NCBI RefSeq assembly: GCF_023264675.1
Contig: NZ_JAHFVG010000012.1
Span: 1 to 64,000 of the forward strand
DNA: 64,000 nucleotides
From: Rhodococcus sp. (in: high G+C Gram-positive bacteria)
Lineage (GTDB): Bacteria; Actinomycetota; Actinomycetes; Mycobacteriales; Mycobacteriaceae
Reading direction: 5' to 3'
Shown here: positions 7,094 through 16,126 of the stretch, piece after piece
How positions within the stretch are numbered: position 1 is the first letter of the stretch
Layout: the number at the start of each line of letters is the position of its first letter
Position numbers and translations under genes: made by a program
The notes under the pieces: generated by a model
The model's input: the letters and a program-made list of their open reading frames with translations, nothing else
Databases searched by the model: none
Told to the model about the DNA's origin: nothing

Positions 7094-8152
7094 TTGGACT
7101 CGCTGTCGCTTCTCCGCCATCACGGTGACGCCGAAGTCGGCGATGGAATGGTCGACTTCGCCGTCAACGTCCAGGGGGCATCGCCGCCGGAATGGCTTCG
7201 CGCACGGCTGGCGGACAAGCTGGTCGATCTCGGCGCTTATCCGAGGGCGTCGGCCGATCTGCTCGCCCGCGAAACGATTGCACGCAGGCATGGCCGCCAC
7301 TGCGACCAGGTGCTGCTGCTGTCGGGCGGTGCCGAAGGATTCGCGATGCTGCCACGACTCGGTCCGACGTTGGCGGCGGTGATCCACCCGTCGTTCACCG
7401 AACCGGAGCTGGCGCTGCGAGAAGCAGGTATCGAAGTACATCAGGTGGTGCTGCCCGCGCCGTATCGACTGGACCCGAGCCGTGTGCCCGATGCCGCGGA
7501 CATGGTGGTGATCGGCAATCCGACCAACCCGACATCGGTTCTTCACACCCGCGCCGACATCCTCGCCCTGCGTAGGCCAGGACGAATCCTCGTGGTGGAC
7601 GAGGCGTTCATGGACGCCGTCGCGGGCGAGGACGAGTCCGTTTCCGCCGACTGTTTCGACGACGTTCTGGTGTTGCGCAGCCTTACCAAGACATGGGCGT
7701 TGGCCGGGCTGCGCTGTGGCTATGCCCTCGGTCACCGCGACGTGCTCCAGCGGCTCGCCCACGGTAGGGCCCACTGGCCGGTCGGGACCCTTCAGATAGA
7801 AGCGATCACGGCATGCAGCGAGCCGGCAGCGGTGAAGATCGCGATGGATGCCGCGGCCTCCATCGCAGCGGATCGCGACGCGATGATCGATCGACTTCGG
7901 GGCGTCGGTATCGACGTCCACGGTCCTGCCCGCGCCCCGTTTCTGCTGTTGGCGATCCCCGCTGCCGATGACATTCGCGAACAGTTGAGAGCGGAAGGAA
8001 TTGCCGTCAGGCGCTGCGACACATTCCCCGGGCTACCGCCGGACCATCTGCGCGTTGCGGTGCGTGGACCGGAACAAGTGGATGTGCTCGTTGCCGCGCT
8101 GACACGGGCACTTCGGTCGCATGCGCTACCGAGAACGGAGAACGTCTCATGA
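7094..8152 (+). CDS. cobC: Aminotransferase-fold CobC-like protein (Rv2231c type)
   Basis: A 352-residue PLP-fold type I protein matching the Rv2231c/CobC family, related to threonine-phosphate decarboxylase and histidinol-phosphate aminotransferase. Visible motifs are DFAVNVQGASPPEWL, the VVIGNPTNPTSVLH segment, ILVVDEAFMD and the PLP lysine in RSLTKTWALAGLRCGYA. It probably supplies aminopropanol phosphate for the cobalamin lower arm, consistent with cobD nearby. TTG 7094 is chosen (AAAGGA ten bases upstream); GTG 7052 in frame is the alternative. Its stop overlaps the ATG of the Nif3-like gene by 4 nt. Confidence 0.85.
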   Translation: MDSLSLLRHHGDAEVGDGMVDFAVNVQGASPPEWLRARLADKLVDLGAYPRASADLLARETIARRHGRHCDQVLLLSGGAEGFAMLPRLGPTLAAVIHPSFTEPELALREAGIEVHQVVLPAPYRLDPSRVPDAADMVVIGNPTNPTSVLHTRADILALRRPGRILVVDEAFMDAVAGEDESVSADCFDDVLVLRSLTKTWALAGLRCGYALGHRDVLQRLAHGRAHWPVGTLQIEAITACSEPAAVKIAMDAAASIAADRDAMIDRLRGVGIDVHGPARAPFLLLAIPAADDIREQLRAEGIAVRRCDTFPGLPPDHLRVAVRGPEQVDVLVAALTRALRSHALPRTENVS

Positions 8153-9288
8153 GTGAACTCGGTGTGACCCTGGCCGACGCGATTGCCGGGCTCGATGCTG
8201 CCTACCCGCCGCGCCTCGCCGAGAGCTGGGATTCGGTCGGCTTGGTCACCGGGGATCCCGCCGACCCTGTGGCCACGGTGCTGTTCGCCGTCGACGCCAC
8301 TGCCGAGGTGGTCGACGAAGCATTGGAGTGGGGTGCGGACTTGCTGGTGGTGCACCACCCTCTGCTACTCAGAGGAGTCGACACCGTCGCCGCGAACACA
8401 CCGAAAGGCGCGCTGATCCATCGTCTGGTCAAGGGCGGCTGTGCACTGTTCACAGCGCACACCAACGCCGACAGCGCGAACCCCGGCGTATCGGACGCAT
8501 TGGCCGAACTTCTCGGAGTGAGCGACACACGTCCGATCGAACCCATCGATTCACCGCGTCTCGACAAATGGATGGTGCTGGTTCCGGTCACCCACACCGC
8601 GTCCGTCCGGGACGCTCTCTTTGCCGGCGGCGCGGGCGCTGTCGGAAACTATCGGGACTGCAGTTGGACGGTTGCAGGTCACGGCCAGTTCCGGCCCGTG
8701 GCGGGCGCCGAGCCTGCGCTCGGTGAGATCGATCGGCTGGAGCGAGTCGAGGAGGACCGGATCGAGGTGGTCGCGCCGAGATCGCTGCGGCCCCAGCTTC
8801 TCGAGCACCTGCGCCGAGCTCATCCCTACGAGGAACCGGCCTTCGACGTAGTCGAGGAAGCCCCGCTTCCGACCTCGACCGGTCTCGGCCGCGTCGGAAC
8901 CCTCGATGAACCGATGACGCTCCGAGACTTCGCCGCTCGCGTGCATCGCATGCTTCCCGACACCGTGTGGGGCGTTCGTGCCGCGGGCGATCCCGACCGC
9001 ATCGTGTCGACGGTGGCGCTGTGCGGCGGGGCAGGAGACTCGTTCCTGAGCGCAGTCGGAGCGCTCGGTGCCGACGTGTTCGTCACCGCGGACCTGCGCC
9101 ACCATCCCGTCGACGAACATCTTCGGGCGGGCGGGCCGGCAGTGATCGACGTCGCTCACTGGGCGTCGGAATGGCCCTGGTGTGCCCAGGCCAAGGCAGT
9201 GCTGGATTCGCGATTTGCCAGTACGCCCGGGTGGACGAGCCGAGTAAGTGTCCGTCGCACCGATCCGTGGACCGTCGGCTCGCATTGA
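8149..9288 (+). CDS. Nif3-like dinuclear metal centre hexameric protein
   Basis: A 379-residue member of the Nif3/YbgI (GTP cyclohydrolase 1 type 2-like) family. Metal-binding signatures are LLVVHHPLL near residue 65, TAHTNADSA near residue 100 and, at the C-terminus, FVTADLRHH. A roughly 100-residue insert between the two halves (YRDCSWTVAGHGQFRP, then HPYEEPAFDVV) is the CutA-like domain usual in bacterial members. The counterpart in M. tuberculosis is Rv2230c. Its ATG overlaps the cobC stop (ATGA). The physiological role is unknown. Confidence 0.9.
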   Translation: MSELGVTLADAIAGLDAAYPPRLAESWDSVGLVTGDPADPVATVLFAVDATAEVVDEALEWGADLLVVHHPLLLRGVDTVAANTPKGALIHRLVKGGCALFTAHTNADSANPGVSDALAELLGVSDTRPIEPIDSPRLDKWMVLVPVTHTASVRDALFAGGAGAVGNYRDCSWTVAGHGQFRPVAGAEPALGEIDRLERVEEDRIEVVAPRSLRPQLLEHLRRAHPYEEPAFDVVEEAPLPTSTGLGRVGTLDEPMTLRDFAARVHRMLPDTVWGVRAAGDPDRIVSTVALCGGAGDSFLSAVGALGADVFVTADLRHHPVDEHLRAGGPAVIDVAHWASEWPWCAQAKAVLDSRFASTPGWTSRVSVRRTDPWTVGSH

Positions 9289-9348
9289 CGCCGTATTGCA
9301 TCGACGACGATTTCGTATCGCCCCGAGGCGAGACGGTCACCGAGACCT

Positions 9349-9370
9349 GGTCGAGCCGGTAGGCTCGACC
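9349..9370. repeat. Nine-bp hairpin upstream of zinc-ribbon gene
   Basis: GGTCGAGCC and GGCTCGACC form a perfect 9-bp stem with a GGTA loop. It lies 35 nt before the GTG at 9405 and could be a transcript-end hairpin of the Nif3-like gene or a leader structure. Confidence 0.35.
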
Positions 9371-9404
9371 GAATCAACTTCCATAGTCGCAGGAGTCATC
9401 ACGC

Positions 9405-10142
9405 GTGAATGTCGATCCCCGAGTGCAGGCCTCACTTCTCGAACTGGCCGCAGTGGACACCGAGCTGACGCAGATCGCACACCGTCGCAAAACCCTTCCC
9501 GAGCAGGCGGAAGTCGAGAAGCTGGAGGCCGAACGCATCGCCCGTAAGGACGCTGCAGTCACCGTTCAGATCGCGATGGACGACCTCGATCGCGACATCA
9601 GGAAGCTCGAAGGCGAAGTCGACGCCGTCCGCCAGCGTGAGGAGCGCGACAAGAAATTGCTCGCGAGCGGAACCGTCGCCGCCAAACAGATGTCGGAGCT
9701 TCAGCACGAGCTGGGCAGCCTCGAACGTCGCCAGGGCATCCTCGAAGAGGAACTGCTGGAGGTCATGGAACGCCGCGAGGCTTCCGAGACCGACTACAAC
9801 CACGCGGGTGCGCAGCTGACCCAGATCGACGAGGAGTTGATCGACGCGGGACGTCGCCGCGACGACGCCGTCGCCGATGTCGACACTGCCGAGAAGCGAG
9901 CCGGTGGCCGTCGATCGGAACTCGCCGTGACCTTCCCGGAGGACTTGCTCGCCATCTACGAGAAGCAGCGTGCCCTGTCCGGTCGCGGCGCTGCACTGTT
10001 GCAGGCGCGGCGGTGTGGCGCGTGCCGGATCGAGCTCGACCGGGGTGAAATCTCTCGCATCGCTTCTGCACCGGCCGATCTGCTCGTTCGGTGCTCCGAG
10101 TGCAACGCAATCCTCGTCCGCACCAAAGAGTCCGGGATTTGA
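9405..10142 (+). CDS. Coiled-coil protein with C-terminal C4 zinc ribbon (Rv2229c family)
   Basis: A 245-residue protein. Residues 1-185 form a continuous heptad-rich antiparallel coiled coil with long Glu/Lys/Arg stretches. Residues 195-240 hold a C4 zinc ribbon with cysteine pairs CGAC and CSEC. Proteins of this architecture (zf-RING_7) are found in nearly all actinobacteria next to the RNase H/phosphatase gene; a nucleic-acid-associated function is often suggested but not proven. GTG 9405 has AGGAG upstream at good spacing. The stop codon overlaps the TTG start of the next gene (TTGA). Confidence 0.87.
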   Translation: MNVDPRVQASLLELAAVDTELTQIAHRRKTLPEQAEVEKLEAERIARKDAAVTVQIAMDDLDRDIRKLEGEVDAVRQREERDKKLLASGTVAAKQMSELQHELGSLERRQGILEEELLEVMERREASETDYNHAGAQLTQIDEELIDAGRRRDDAVADVDTAEKRAGGRRSELAVTFPEDLLAIYEKQRALSGRGAALLQARRCGACRIELDRGEISRIASAPADLLVRCSECNAILVRTKESGI

Positions 10143-11239
10143 GCGTCAAGGTCGTCGTCGAGGCCGACGGAGGGTCGCGCGGAAACCCGGGCCCGGCAGG
10201 CTACGGCGCCGTCGTGTTCTCGGCGGACCGATCGACCGTTCTCGCCGAACGCAGGCTTGCACTCGGTACGGCGACCAACAACGTCGCCGAATATCGCGGA
10301 TTGATCGCGGGGCTCACTGCTGCAGGCGAGGTGGGCGCACGTGAGGTCGAGGTTCGCATGGATTCCAAACTCGTCGTCGAGCAGATGTCCGGACGGTGGA
10401 AGGTCAAGCATCCGGACATGATCCCGCTCAATCGTGAAGCAGCGGCGTTGGCCCGAGGCTTCGATCGAGTGAGCTATCAATGGATACCCCGCGCTCAGAA
10501 CTCGCACGCCGACCGGCTCGCCAACGAAGCGATGGATGCCGCGGCGAACGGTGACGATCTGGCTCCGCCCACACCATCGGTCACCGAGAAGCCTGCCGCT
10601 CCCGGCTGGACCGGCGCCGTGGGAGAACCGACTCGCTTGCTTCTGCTGCGCCACGGTCAGACTCCACTGTCCGTCGAACGTCGGTACTCCGGACGAGGTA
10701 ATCCCGCTCTGACGGAGCTGGGGGAGCGCCAAGCCGCCGGCGCTGCGTCGTACCTCGCGGCCCGCGACGACATCGCAGCCATCGTCGCATCACCTCTCGG
10801 ACGAGCGCAGCAGACGGCGGGGGCGCTCGCGAAGAAGGTCGGGCTGGAGGTGTCGACGCTGGACGAGCTCACCGAAACCGATTTCGGCGAATGGGAAGGG
10901 CTTACGTTCAAGGAGGCGTCGACGCAATTTCCGGACGTGCACCAGAAGTGGCGAGGCGACACGTCGGTCGCGGCTCCTGGCGGTGAAAGTTTCGATGCGG
11001 TACTCGATCGGGTCACCGTCGCGCGGGACAAGCTCGTCGCCGCATACTCGGGCTCGACGGTCGTCGTCGTCTCCCACGTGACCCCGATCAAGATGCTGCT
11101 GCAGCTCGCCCTCGACGTCGGACCGTCGCTGCTCTATCGACTGCACTTGGATCTCGCGTCGCTGAGTATCGCCGAGTTCTACCCCGACGGCGGTGCCTCG
11201 GTGCGCTTGGTCAACAACACCTCCTACCTAGATCAGTAG
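10139..11239 (+). CDS. Bifunctional RNase HI / alpha-ribazole phosphatase (Rv2228c type)
   Basis: A 366-residue two-domain fusion. Residues 1-135 form an RNase HI domain (VEADGGSRGNPGPAGYG, NNVAEYRGLI, DSKLVVEQMSGRWKVKH and a final HADRLANEAMD), which cleaves RNA in RNA-DNA hybrids. Residues 165-366 form a histidine-phosphatase domain with the LLLRHGQTPLS nucleophile loop, second Arg in SPLGRAQQTA, and VVVSHVTPIKML. M. tuberculosis Rv2228c has the same architecture, with RNase H and alpha-ribazole phosphatase (CobC-type cobalamin) activities reported. The TTG start overlaps the preceding stop codon, indicating coupled translation. The 3' end overlaps the convergent permease gene by 12 nt. Confidence 0.9.
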   Translation: MSVKVVVEADGGSRGNPGPAGYGAVVFSADRSTVLAERRLALGTATNNVAEYRGLIAGLTAAGEVGAREVEVRMDSKLVVEQMSGRWKVKHPDMIPLNREAAALARGFDRVSYQWIPRAQNSHADRLANEAMDAAANGDDLAPPTPSVTEKPAAPGWTGAVGEPTRLLLLRHGQTPLSVERRYSGRGNPALTELGERQAAGAASYLAARDDIAAIVASPLGRAQQTAGALAKKVGLEVSTLDELTETDFGEWEGLTFKEASTQFPDVHQKWRGDTSVAAPGGESFDAVLDRVTVARDKLVAAYSGSTVVVVSHVTPIKMLLQLALDVGPSLLYRLHLDLASLSIAEFYPDGGASVRLVNNTSYLDQ

Positions 11240-12475
11240 CGAGACCCACAGCGCTGCGACAGCACCGATGATGGTGAGCGGCGTCGTGATCGCGCCGAGA
11301 ACAGTGAACGTGCCGAGGTCGGCAGGTTCCTGATTCTCGGCACCGACGCGGCGCCACAGCATGATCGCGAGAGACCCGACGTAGGTGAGATTGGGACCGA
11401 GATTCACCCCGATCACCATTGCCAGCAGCAGCCCCGGTGGCGCCGAAGGCCCGAAGGCAGCGAGCAGCATCAACGTCGCGGGCAGATTGTTGACCACGTT
11501 CGCAGCGACGGCGGCGATCGCTGCGGTCGCCAGCAGATTCATGAACGACGCCTCGGCCGGCAGGAGTCCGCTGAGCCATCCGCCGATCGGTCCCGACGTG
11601 ACACCTTCGACCACGATGCCGAGTAGCAGCACGAATCCACAGAACTTCGGATCGGCAGCCCACACGATTCTTCGCGGCACGGTGTAACCGGCTTTGAGCG
11701 CTGGAACTGCCAGCGCGAACGACCCCACCGCGGCAACCCAGAACGGTTCGATGTGGAAGAGGCCCGCGACAGCGAACCCGGCGAGTGTCGCACCGAGGAC
11801 GCACAGCGCGGCCGTCGGTGCCGCGACCCGCTCGGGCGCCGCGACACTCTCGGTTCTTCGCAAGTCGCCTCGAAAAAAGAACCAGAAGACGGCGAATTCG
11901 ATTGCAATCGTCACGAGCCACGGAAGCGCCATCAGAGCCGCGAAGTGGACGAACGTGAGGCCGGTTGCCGTGAAGGCAAGCAGATTGGTCAGGTTCGACA
12001 CCGGCAGCAGCGTCGACGCCGAATTGGAGAGATGCGCCGTAGCGTAGCTGTGCGGCCTGGCCGACATCTTCAGCGATCGTGCGGCACCGATGACTGCAGG
12101 TGTCAGCAGCACCACCGTGGCATCGAGGCTCAGAACGGCGGTGGTAACTGCCGCTGCGACGAACACTGCCGTCAACAGCCGATGCGGGCTGCCCTTGGCT
12201 GTACGGCCCATCACCGATGCCATCCAGGCGAACACGCCGAGCGCGTCGGCGAGGTGTGCCAGCACGAGAATGAACGCGAGGAACACCACGGTCGGCAGCA
12301 GTTCGAGCACCTGTGCCCACGCGTCCTGAATGCTCACCAACCCGACGAGCAAGGCCAACCCGGCGGCAGGAAGTGCGGCCACGATCTCGGAAAGACCGCG
12401 AGGTCGAACGATCGCGAAGATCAGAACAGCGGCAACGAGTGCTGCCGCGACAACGGCTTCGAGTGCCGAGCTCAC
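11228..12475 (-). CDS. ArsB/NhaD-superfamily (SLC13-like) anion permease
   Basis: A 415-residue polytopic membrane protein with about eleven hydrophobic segments. Motifs of the ArsB/CitM ion-transporter superfamily are SLDATVVLLTPAVI near residue 118, SNLTNLLAF near residue 160, and the second-half repeat VVNNLPATLML followed by GVNLGPNLTYVGSLA. The substrate could be arsenite, citrate or another anion. No arsR or arsC gene lies nearby, so arsenic resistance is not supported by context. Its start overlaps the stop of the upstream DUF1697 gene (ATGA), so the two are co-transcribed. Confidence 0.8.
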   Translation of the reverse strand: MSSALEAVVAAALVAAVLIFAIVRPRGLSEIVAALPAAGLALLVGLVSIQDAWAQVLELLPTVVFLAFILVLAHLADALGVFAWMASVMGRTAKGSPHRLLTAVFVAAAVTTAVLSLDATVVLLTPAVIGAARSLKMSARPHSYATAHLSNSASTLLPVSNLTNLLAFTATGLTFVHFAALMALPWLVTIAIEFAVFWFFFRGDLRRTESVAAPERVAAPTAALCVLGATLAGFAVAGLFHIEPFWVAAVGSFALAVPALKAGYTVPRRIVWAADPKFCGFVLLLGIVVEGVTSGPIGGWLSGLLPAEASFMNLLATAAIAAVAANVVNNLPATLMLLAAFGPSAPPGLLLAMVIGVNLGPNLTYVGSLAIMLWRRVGAENQEPADLGTFTVLGAITTPLTIIGAVAALWVSLLI

Positions 12476-12993
12476 GCGAGCATCTTGTGCAGTGTCCGTA
12501 GATTTCTGGTCGTGGTTGTCGGCTTGTACTTCGCCTTCGAGGTGAATTTGCCGACCACACTGTCGGTTGTGTTGCCTTTGAGCACTTCCCAGTAGACGAC
12601 ACCGTCTCCGGGAGAGAGCTGTTCGAGAGTCGGGTCGAGGGTGCCTGCGATGTCGGCGAGCTCGGCCAGATGGTCCGGATTGTTGCCGAAGATGACGTAG
12701 GGATGCCAGCCCTCGTGTTCGGCGTCGAACGGGTAGGCGTCGACGATCGCGCGCATCGTCGGTTCATCGAGCACGATCACCCATGCCTCGTATCCGAAGG
12801 ACTCCGACAGCGTGGCCTCGATCGACTTTTTCAGCGCGTTGCCGGACTTGGGCGAGCTCAACGCTACGTTGCCCGTGGCCAGGACGGTGCGCACGCCGGC
12901 GAAGCCCGCAGCGGTGAGCGCGGCGCGGAGGTCGGCCATCTTGATGTTGATGCCGCCGACATTGATTCCACGCAGCAGCACGAGATGATCCAT
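12472..12993 (-). CDS. DUF1697 domain-containing protein
   Basis: A 173-residue soluble protein with the DUF1697 signature: HLVLLRGINVGG at the N-terminus, KMADLRAALTAAGF, TVLATGNVALSS and SPGDGVVYWEV later. The family is widespread and of unknown function. The ATG at 12993 is preceded 7 nt upstream by TACAGT, the leaderless pattern; the frame is open far beyond this but that part overlaps the RNase P RNA gene antisense and is not coding. It is the first gene of a two-gene operon with the ArsB-type permease. Confidence 0.8.
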   Translation of the reverse strand: MDHLVLLRGINVGGINIKMADLRAALTAAGFAGVRTVLATGNVALSSPKSGNALKKSIEATLSESFGYEAWVIVLDEPTMRAIVDAYPFDAEHEGWHPYVIFGNNPDHLAELADIAGTLDPTLEQLSPGDGVVYWEVLKGNTTDSVVGKFTSKAKYKPTTTTRNLRTLHKMLA

Positions 12994-13000
12994 GAGGTGA

Positions 13001-13006
13001 ACTGTA
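13001..13006 (-). promoter_or_regulatory. Candidate -10 of leaderless DUF1697/permease transcript
   Basis: TACAGT on the minus strand lies 7 nt before ATG 12993. The promoter faces away from rnpB, whose own TAGAGT hexamer (13027-13032, plus strand) is 15 bp away. Confidence 0.45.
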
Positions 13007-13041
13007 GTTCGGGTGCACGGCAGGGGTAGAGTTCCGTTCCG

Positions 13042-13502
<461 letters not shown>

Positions 13503-13533
13503 CACTCTCGGTCTATTCGGCACGGTTGTCAGG

Positions 13534-13539
13534 CAGACT
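13534..13539 (+). promoter_or_regulatory. Candidate -10 of leaderless transcript
   Basis: CAGACT lies 7 nt before ATG 13547. It matches the AnnnT part of the -10 consensus but not its first T. Confidence 0.3.
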
Positions 13540-13546
13540 GGAACCC

Positions 13547-13729
13547 ATGAGCAACGACGACGCCTGGTACTACGACACCCGAACCAAAACCGTCTCTCAG
13601 GGCAAGGAATCCGGGGCACTCGACCGCATGGGGCCCTATCCCGACCGGCACACCGCCGAGCGAGCGATCGAAATCGCGGCCGAGCGAAACACGGCCGCCG
13701 ACAAGGCCGACGACGACTGGAACAAGTGA
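13547..13729 (+). CDS. Small hydrophilic SPOR-like protein
   Basis: A 60-residue protein beginning MSNDDAWYYDTRTKTVSQG and ending in a helix rich in Ala, Glu and Arg. The layout (a WYYDTRTKTV strand, a GPYPDRHTAERAI turn-helix) resembles the short SPOR-domain-containing proteins annotated in many actinobacteria; the resemblance is weak. Its stop overlaps the GTG start of the RNB ribonuclease gene (GTGA), so the two are probably translated together. CAGACT lies 7 nt upstream. No function can be assigned. Confidence 0.7.
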   Translation: MSNDDAWYYDTRTKTVSQGKESGALDRMGPYPDRHTAERAIEIAAERNTAADKADDDWNK

Positions 13730-15141
13730 CGGTGGCGTGGACACGACTTTCTGCCACCCCCTTCGATTTCCACGCCGTCAGATCCGAGTTCCATCTGCGC
13801 GACAGTTTCACCCCCGCCGCGCTCTCCGAAGCGGAGGCCGCCACTGACCGCCATGCGTCGGAGCGGAAGGATCACACCGACATTCCGTTGGTGACCATCG
13901 ATCCGCCGGGGTCGATGGACCTCGATCAGGCAGTGCACATCGAGCGGCACACGACGGGTTTCGTCGTGCACTACGCGATCGCTGATGTGGGCGCCATCGT
14001 GGAGCCCGGCAGTGCGCTCGATTCGGAGACACGCGAACGAGGTCAGACCTTCTACCTGCCCGACGGCTCCGTTCCGTTGCATCCCCGGGTGCTGTCCGAG
14101 GGTTCGGGGAGTCTGTTGCCGAACGAGATCCGGCCGGCGGCACTGTGGCGGATCGAGCTCGACGACAACGGCGAACCCGTGGCCTGGACAGTGACGAGGG
14201 CAACCGTCCGATCGGTGGCCAGACTCGACTACGCAGGCGTCCAGGCTTCCTTCGACGCCGGCACACCGCATCCGTCCATCGCCGCACTCGCCGAGTTCGG
14301 AGCCCTGCGTGCGCTCGCAGCGATTCGACGCGGCGCGATCGACATCACCCTGCCCGAGCAGGAGGTCGTCGCCGACGGCAGCTCCTGGCGAATCGAACTG
14401 CAGGCCAGAACGAACGTCGACTCCTGGAACGCCGAGGTATCGCTGCTGACCGGAATGTGCGCGGCACGCATCATGATCGACGCGGGTATCGGGCTGTTGC
14501 GGACCTTGCCGCCTGCATCGAGCGATGCCGTGACGACGTTGAAGAAGAACGCGGCAATGCTCGGAATCGAATGGCCCGAGGGCGCTTCGGCGGGCGCTGT
14601 CCTGGCCGGCTTACCCAGCGATGCCCCGGAAACGCTGGCGATGATGACACAGGCAACCGGACTGCTTCGCGGAGCGGACTACGCCGCGTTCGATGGTGCG
14701 CTCCCCGACCTGATCGAGCATTCGGGCATCGCCGCGCCGTACGCCCATGTGACGGCGCCGCTGCGCAGGTTGTCGGATCGATTCGCGACCGAGGTGTGTC
14801 TCGCGGTCGTTGCCGGAGCCGAGGTACCCGAGTGGGCGCGCACCGCATTGCCGGGTCTGCCCGCTGTCATGCGGGGGTCCGACAGTGCAGCCTCGAAGGT
14901 GGACCGTGCGTGTATCGATCTGACGGAAGCCGCTGTGCTCGCGAGCCGGGTGGGTGAGCAGTTCTCCGCATTGGTGCTGCGCGGGGCGGAAGCCAAGCGC
15001 TCGGCGGAGGTGTTCCTCGACTCGCCGATCGTCATCGGAAAGTGCACCGGCGAACCACCCGAGGGGGAGAAGGTGACGGTGACCTTGACCGTCGCCGACA
15101 CCGACTCCCGCCGAGTTGAATTCGCCTATACGTCCGAGTGA
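13726..15141 (+). CDS. RNB-domain exoribonuclease (RNase II/R superfamily)
   Basis: A 471-residue protein consisting of an RNB catalytic domain with short flanks. The metal-binding acid cluster TIDPPGSMDLDQAV lies near residues 62-75, followed by VHYAIADVGAIVEPGSALDSE and FYLPDGSVPLHP. The last 70 residues resemble a minimal C-terminal barrel. N-terminal cold-shock domains and a full S1 domain are absent, so it is shorter than RNase II (about 640) or RNase R (about 800) and belongs to the compact actinobacterial RNB type. GTG 13726 overlaps the preceding stop; GTG 13732 is an alternative. Processive 3'-to-5' RNA degradation is the family activity. Confidence 0.85.
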   Translation: MTVAWTRLSATPFDFHAVRSEFHLRDSFTPAALSEAEAATDRHASERKDHTDIPLVTIDPPGSMDLDQAVHIERHTTGFVVHYAIADVGAIVEPGSALDSETRERGQTFYLPDGSVPLHPRVLSEGSGSLLPNEIRPAALWRIELDDNGEPVAWTVTRATVRSVARLDYAGVQASFDAGTPHPSIAALAEFGALRALAAIRRGAIDITLPEQEVVADGSSWRIELQARTNVDSWNAEVSLLTGMCAARIMIDAGIGLLRTLPPASSDAVTTLKKNAAMLGIEWPEGASAGAVLAGLPSDAPETLAMMTQATGLLRGADYAAFDGALPDLIEHSGIAAPYAHVTAPLRRLSDRFATEVCLAVVAGAEVPEWARTALPGLPAVMRGSDSAASKVDRACIDLTEAAVLASRVGEQFSALVLRGAEAKRSAEVFLDSPIVIGKCTGEPPEGEKVTVTLTVADTDSRRVEFAYTSE

Positions 15142-15145
15142 GGCG

Positions 15146-16123
15146 TCAACGAAGAGAGGCGAACCGATCGGTGGCGTCGACGAGCCGATCGATGATGCCG
15201 GGCTCGGCTGCGGAGTGTCCGGCATCGTCGACGATCTTCAGTTCGGCACTCGGCCATGCCTTGTGGAGTTCCCACGCGCTCGTGGCGGGGCACACGACGT
15301 CGTAGCGTCCCTGCACGATGACGCCGGGAATTCCGTCCAGCAGGTGGGCGTTGTCGAGCAGTTGATTCGCTCGAAGAAAGCCACCGTTGTAGAAGTAGTG
15401 GTTCTCGATCCCGGCGAACGCCAGGGCGAACCGAGGATCCTCGTTCTCGGCGATCTGATCGGGTCGCGGTAGGAGATAGCTCGTCGCTGCTTCCCAGGAC
15501 GACCACGCGATCGCCGCTTCGGTGGCGAGCTCGCGGTCGTCCGAGGTCAGCAGGGAGTGGTACGCGGCGACCAGATCGCCGCCGCGCTGATCGACGGGCA
15601 CAGGGGCGAGGAACTTCTCCCACTGTTCGGGGAAGATGTGGCCGGCGCCGCCGTTGTAGTACCAATCGATTTCGCTGCGGCGGAGCAGAAAGATGCCGCG
15701 TAGGACAAGGCCGACAACATGCTCACGATGGGCCTGGGCATACGCCAGCGACAGTGTCGATCCCCACGATCCGCCGAAAACAAGCCAGCGGTCGACGCCG
15801 ATGTGTTCACGGAGCTTCTCGATGTCGGATACGAGACGATCGGTGGTGTTGACCGACAGATCGCCGCCGTCGGCGATGTGCGGGGTCGACCTGCCACAGC
15901 CACGTTGGTCGAACAGCACGATGCGGTATTTCTGTGGGTCGAAGTATCGACGCTGGGCCGGTCCCGTTCCGCCGCCGGGACCGCCGTGCACGAATACCAC
16001 CGGTGCGCCGTCGGGATTGCCGCTGACTTCCCAGTAGAGGTGCTGGCCGTCGCCGACGTCGAGGTGACCGGCGTCGTGCGGCTCGATCGGCGGATAGAGC
16101 GTCCGTGTGTGGTTGTCGGTCAC
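15146..16123 (-). CDS. pip: Proline iminopeptidase (prolyl aminopeptidase)
   Basis: A 325-residue alpha/beta hydrolase of peptidase family S33. Motifs are VFVHGGPGGGTGPAQRRYFDP (oxyanion region, shown in part), LFDQRGCGRSTPH, the nucleophile elbow GGSWGSTLSLAYAQ (Ser near 117), the Asp in VIVQGRYDVVCP, and the His in DDAGHSA. It releases N-terminal proline from peptides and has no signal peptide. The GTG start at 16123 lies 3 nt beyond the lipoprotein stop, so both are in one transcript. The stop is 4 nt from the convergent RNB ribonuclease stop. Confidence 0.92.
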   Translation of the reverse strand: MTDNHTRTLYPPIEPHDAGHLDVGDGQHLYWEVSGNPDGAPVVFVHGGPGGGTGPAQRRYFDPQKYRIVLFDQRGCGRSTPHIADGGDLSVNTTDRLVSDIEKLREHIGVDRWLVFGGSWGSTLSLAYAQAHREHVVGLVLRGIFLLRRSEIDWYYNGGAGHIFPEQWEKFLAPVPVDQRGGDLVAAYHSLLTSDDRELATEAAIAWSSWEAATSYLLPRPDQIAENEDPRFALAFAGIENHYFYNGGFLRANQLLDNAHLLDGIPGVIVQGRYDVVCPATSAWELHKAWPSAELKIVDDAGHSAAEPGIIDRLVDATDRFASLR

Positions 16124-16126
16124 AGC

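Noticed and set aside
11228-12475. Arsenic resistance operon
   Set aside because: The permease belongs to the ArsB superfamily, but no arsR, arsC or related gene lies nearby and its operon partner is a DUF1697 protein.
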